Positions 61,253-64,000 of a DNA stretch of 64,000 bases are shown here, piece after piece. The translations under genes were made by a program, and so were the position numbers. The notes beneath the pieces were generated by a model that was not told where the DNA came from, did not search any database, and worked only from the letters and a program-made list of their open reading frames with translations. Numbering within the stretch: the first letter of the stretch is position 1; the number at the start of each line of letters is the position of its first letter. Source of the stretch: Chryseobacterium camelliae (GTDB lineage: Bacteria; Bacteroidota; Bacteroidia; Flavobacteriales; Weeksellaceae); contig NZ_JAUTAL010000001.1 of assembly GCF_030818575.1 (NCBI RefSeq), positions 496,001 through 560,000 of the forward strand, in the 5' to 3' direction.

Positions 61253-61359
61253 TAAACAAATATAATTGTTTTTGATGATTTTTTTGTTGTATTGTCATAA
61301 TACTTAATCTGTTGAAGCTATTCAATTTGATTGTAATGGTCAGAGAAGTATTGACTAAT

Positions 61360-61713
61360 TCAGTTAAGTTGAAGGTATTCAATTACCTTACCGTCATTTT
61401 GTTCTACTATAAATCTTATACCTGTGCTGACTCTGTTAATAGGGATAATTATTCTTTTAGATTCTTTTTCTAATATCTCCCAATAAGCTTCCAGGTCATC
61501 TACAATAAATATAGCATTGACCAAACGGGGTATCTCGAGAGCTTCAGGACTGTCTACAGCCCCTAAAATTACAAAACGATCCACCTGGCTCAGTCTGTAG
61601 CCATCGTGAGAGGCTGAAAGTGTAACCTCCTTACCTGTAATCTTTTTATAAAAAGCTACCGTATTTTCAAATGTATCCGTTACAATCGGTAGCAATACTA
61701 TTTTAATTTCCAT
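61360..61713 (-). CDS. VOC-fold protein without metal ligands, divergent from HxlR
   Basis: A 117-residue glyoxalase-fold protein (MEIKIVLLPIVTD, TVAFYKKITGKEV, NAIFIVDDLEAYW, ending KVIEYLQL). The His/Glu metal ligands of glyoxalase I are absent, so it is more likely a ligand-binding than a metal-dependent enzyme. The frame extends to 61767, but Met at 61713 starts the conserved domain. The extension would run over the divergent promoter. It is likely repressed or activated by the HxlR-type regulator. Confidence 0.8.
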   Translation of the reverse strand: MEIKIVLLPIVTDTFENTVAFYKKITGKEVTLSASHDGYRLSQVDRFVILGAVDSPEALEIPRLVNAIFIVDDLEAYWEILEKESKRIIIPINRVSTGIRFIVEQNDGKVIEYLQLN

Positions 61714-61725
61714 AAACTTAATGTA

Positions 61726-61759
61726 TAACTTTGTTACAAAGCTATTCTGATCATCAGAA
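61726..61759. promoter_or_regulatory. Symmetrical divergent promoter and operator of the VOC/hxlR pair
   Basis: TAACTTTG on the plus strand (61726-61733) and TAGCTTTG on the minus strand (61744-61737) are back-to-back -7 boxes sharing the palindrome CTTTG-TTA-CAAAG. A second palindrome, TTCTGAT-C-ATCAGAA (61745-61759), adjoins it. One HxlR dimer could control both genes. Confidence 0.6.
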
Positions 61760-61788
61760 AGCCGCAATAACTCACTTTTTTATTAGTA

Positions 61789-62145
61789 ATGGGAAACAGT
61801 ATTAAAATAAATTCTACCAATCAGGCAAACAAGAAAGTGTTATCGGACAGATGTGGAGTTAATGATACGCTTGCTTTGATCGGCAAACGATGGTTAATGA
61901 CGGTTCTTTATGAAATTTCATCAGGAAACAACCAGTTCACTTTTTTAAGAAAAAGTATTCCGGAAATTTCAGAACATATCTTAGGAACTCGTATAAATGA
62001 CTTAGTACAACAGAAGCTCATAACAAAGAAAGAAATTGAGAACACGGTTCCGTTACAGATAATGTATGTGGTCACAGTAAAAGGAGAGGAGCTTTTATCG
62101 TTGGTAAATGAACTATGTATTTGGGATAGAAATTGGGCCAGGTAG
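61789..62145 (+). CDS. HxlR-family transcriptional regulator
   Basis: A 118-residue winged-HTH regulator with the HxlR core CGVNDTLALIGKRWLMTVLYEI (given in part: Cys near 23, GKRW), FTFLRKSIPEISEHILGTRI and the wing LITKKEIENTVPLQIMYVVT. The conserved Cys is a possible thiol sensor, as in some HxlR proteins. It is divergent from the VOC gene with a shared operator region. Confidence 0.9.
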   Translation: MGNSIKINSTNQANKKVLSDRCGVNDTLALIGKRWLMTVLYEISSGNNQFTFLRKSIPEISEHILGTRINDLVQQKLITKKEIENTVPLQIMYVVTVKGEELLSLVNELCIWDRNWAR

Positions 62146-62194
62146 AGTTGAAACTCAAAGTCAATAAATAATTCTTTTAGTTATTACCTAATGT

Positions 62195-62237
62195 AAAATT
62201 CCAATAAGGATTATCATAAATCTTTATTGGAATTTTT
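62195..62237 (+). terminator. Rho-independent terminator after hxlR
   Basis: 17-bp stem (AAATTCCAATAAGGATT / AATCTTTATTGGAATTT, one G-T pair), 6-base loop, T tract. 62240-62370 shows no gene. Confidence 0.85.
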
Positions 62238-62370
62238 GGGTCGTTATTTGGCAGTGCTTATATTTAGTGGACCATAATCAATTGCTCACTATGCTTTCAA
62301 TTTTAAAGACCTGTTCTGCAAAAACTTTTAGTTGGTTACTATCCAAATATTTCAAAATATTGCCATCTAT

Positions 62371-62685
62371 CTAACCTCGTAGTAGGTTTTCAGTTTTTTT
62401 CAAAAACTTCTCTGTAGCTTCTTCAAGATCTATATCCATCCGGTCAGCCAGAACAGCTAGCCACCAGACGCATTCGCCCAATTTGTGTTCCAGCTCTGTG
62501 CCCGTGTTCGATGCCGGCCAGCGTTCTTGTTGCGACATCGTGTGGCGGCCAATTAAACCTGCATCAGTCAAAAATGCCAGCGCATCTTCCTCAACAGTCC
62601 ATTCAATGCCGTGGTGTTGTTTCTCTAATTGATGATAAGCAGCTCTTATGTTTTTTGAGCGTTCCATGATTTCTTTAATATCCAT
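62371..62685 (-). CDS. MazG-like nucleotide pyrophosphohydrolase
   Basis: A 104-residue all-alpha NTP pyrophosphatase-like protein. The MazG-type motif reads ELEHKLGECVWWLAVLADRMDIDLEEA. The Glu residues and the A-D-R-x-x-I-D-L-E-E end match MazG, though the usual Gly-Asp is Gly-Glu. Such enzymes hydrolyse abnormal nucleoside triphosphates. Monocistronic; the 62686-62963 gap holds only a small inverted repeat (AATACTA / TAGTATT near 62850). Confidence 0.72.
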   Translation of the reverse strand: MDIKEIMERSKNIRAAYHQLEKQHHGIEWTVEEDALAFLTDAGLIGRHTMSQQERWPASNTGTELEHKLGECVWWLAVLADRMDIDLEEATEKFLKKTENLLRG

Positions 62686-62963
62686 TTCCTTTACTTTTAT
62701 ACTTGTGTTTCTACTAGGCTCTGTTTTTATATGTTCAGGTTCTATGGTAATGACATTAATGTCTCGCAGTTACGTATCTCCTTCCAACGTTACGGAAATT
62801 GCGTTTAAATGATCATTAGCTAATGTGTTCCAGCTGACGGGCGGCAAATACTATGTTGTAGTATTCATCTTATTAAACACTTCGTGATAACCGGTCTATG
62901 GCAAGAGGCTGTTAAGAAATTCACATTCGGCGTCCTGCCGGAAAATGATCAGTTTCTACTGTT

Positions 62964-63959
62964 TTATTGTGTTATGTCAATGAGATGGGTATCCGGAATA
63001 TCGTAGATAATTGATACGCCATAAGCCGAACCCGGCGATTGGTACCCGGTCTTAAAATCCCCATTCAGTATACGGTTGGCTACCGCCATAACCGACAATG
63101 GGGTAAGTGTATAACCTGATGGTGCATCTACGGCGGCACGGAATATTTCTCCATTATCACTAACCACTTCAGCGGAAAGTGCATTTCTTCCGGCTGCGCG
63201 TTCCTCAGCGGTGGGTCCGTCTGGCAGGTTTTCTGAAGTCATGTCAGGCAATCCAACAGCCGGTAATTGCAATGAGAAATATTCTTCAATATTCGGAATC
63301 TTCGTTGATTTATAAGAAAGGATGATTCCTCCTAACGGTGTCGGGAGGCATTCTTCTTCATCATCTGCAAAGCGGAACATTTTAGGTTTGGCATGGGGCT
63401 GGGCAATGATCTCATTGTCCTTCCGCACCAATATGCCCAGATCAGCTATATTTTTGCTGCTGATAATTGAACCTCTCGAAAATCCCCCAAAGTGCCAAAA
63501 TCCTACCGAAAGCTTTTGTGGATTCTTTACTTTTCCGGCTACATAAACCGCCAACGCATCGTAACTTACAAATAAGCCTGCCCCTGATATTAACTGAATA
63601 TGCGCTTCTTTAGCTTTCAGATCCAATGTTTCTGCCAGTTGATAGGTTTCCAGTTCGGCACTGATGTCAAGGTAGTGCACGCCCGATTTCAGACACGCAT
63701 GCATTGCCTGTTCTGCAGTAAACTTAAATGGCCCTGCTGCATTGATCAAAACTTTTTTGTCTGCCAAAGCTATTTTCCAGGCGGTTTCATCTCCTACGGT
63801 AAACACGTGATAGGGAACTTGTAACTCCGAAGCTAAATCCCGAATCTTGTCGTGTTCTCTTCCGGCTACTTCAAAATCAAGCTTTAGTTCTTTGGCTCTT
63901 TCCGCTATAATTTTCCCGGTATATCCCGCTGCTCCGTAAATGAGCATTTTATTTTCCAT
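62964..63959 (-). CDS. Saccharopine dehydrogenase-like NAD(P)-binding oxidoreductase
   Basis: A 331-residue Rossmann-fold protein. The cofactor motif is YGAAGYTGKIIAE (8-20), followed by VAGREHDK. INAAGPFKFTAEQAMHACLKSG and HYLDISAELE are typical of saccharopine-dehydrogenase-like and trans-acting enoyl reductase proteins. Its true substrate is unknown. ATG at 63959 gives MENKMLIYG, and the alternative Met5 would also be acceptable. Only 41 bases remain after it in the window. Confidence 0.85.
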   Translation of the reverse strand: MENKMLIYGAAGYTGKIIAERAKELKLDFEVAGREHDKIRDLASELQVPYHVFTVGDETAWKIALADKKVLINAAGPFKFTAEQAMHACLKSGVHYLDISAELETYQLAETLDLKAKEAHIQLISGAGLFVSYDALAVYVAGKVKNPQKLSVGFWHFGGFSRGSIISSKNIADLGILVRKDNEIIAQPHAKPKMFRFADDEEECLPTPLGGIILSYKSTKIPNIEEYFSLQLPAVGLPDMTSENLPDGPTAEERAAGRNALSAEVVSDNGEIFRAAVDAPSGYTLTPLSVMAVANRILNGDFKTGYQSPGSAYGVSIIYDIPDTHLIDITQ

Positions 63960-64000
63960 CTCTTATAATGTTGTTAAAAATGTATGGCTTAAAAAATAGT

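Overview
The window reads as a chromosomal piece of a Flavobacteriia member, most likely Chryseobacterium or a close relative in Weeksellaceae. The evidence is a gldD gliding/T9SS lipoprotein gene, a T9SS-sorted secreted glycosidase, a Bacteroidota-type (T6SSiii) tssB-tssC pair, a zeaxanthin-type carotenoid operon, and many Bacteroidota -7 promoter boxes (TAnnTTTG) in front of genes. No rRNA, tRNA or true CRISPR array was recognised.

Layout. 0-12 kb: end of an M13 peptidase gene, tssB-tssC with a small lipoprotein, mutY, gldD, a PfkB sugar kinase, a SurA-like chaperone, a nitronate-monooxygenase-like gene with an alpha/beta hydrolase, an HD protein, a rhodanese and queG. 12.5-18.5 kb: a MarR-led carotenoid operon (crtI, crtB, SRPBCC, crtZ, crtY) ending in a photolyase. 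18.7-25.6 kb: heavy-metal RND efflux (CusA fused to a TolC domain, then CusB) and a VIT-family metal transporter. 25.7-40.8 kb: a MacAB-like ABC export operon on the minus strand (adaptor, ATPase, three paralogous permeases of which one is frameshifted, TolC). A broken DUF1016 nuclease gene separates it from an NtrC-type regulator and histidine kinase, and a candidate sigma-54 promoter links the two parts. 41-50 kb: SRAP protein, DeoR/MFS pair, VOC protein, GH98 glycosidase, SDR, AraC regulator and an ester cyclase.

50.8-53.1 kb holds the most striking locus: an ECF sigma factor with an extra C-terminal HTH, one base away from a nuclease-dead Cas12f/TnpB-like protein. A structured RNA that looks like a guide scaffold plus spacer follows the latter. 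Upstream lies a second structured RNA resembling an attenuator. The predicted guide begins with bases that recur upstream of the sigma gene. This fits an RNA-guided transcription (dCas12f-sigma) system and suggests self-targeting.

53.2-57.1 kb is an AT-rich, probably acquired island: an XRE regulator, a Dam-like methyltransferase, a ParB-domain protein and an HNH protein, possibly a restriction or defence system. 57-64 kb is accessory: a secreted beta-rich protein, a JAMM-motif lipoprotein with a small exported partner, a serine recombinase relic ending at a REP-like palindrome, DinB, divergent VOC/HxlR genes sharing a symmetrical promoter-operator, a MazG-like protein and a saccharopine-dehydrogenase-like enzyme.
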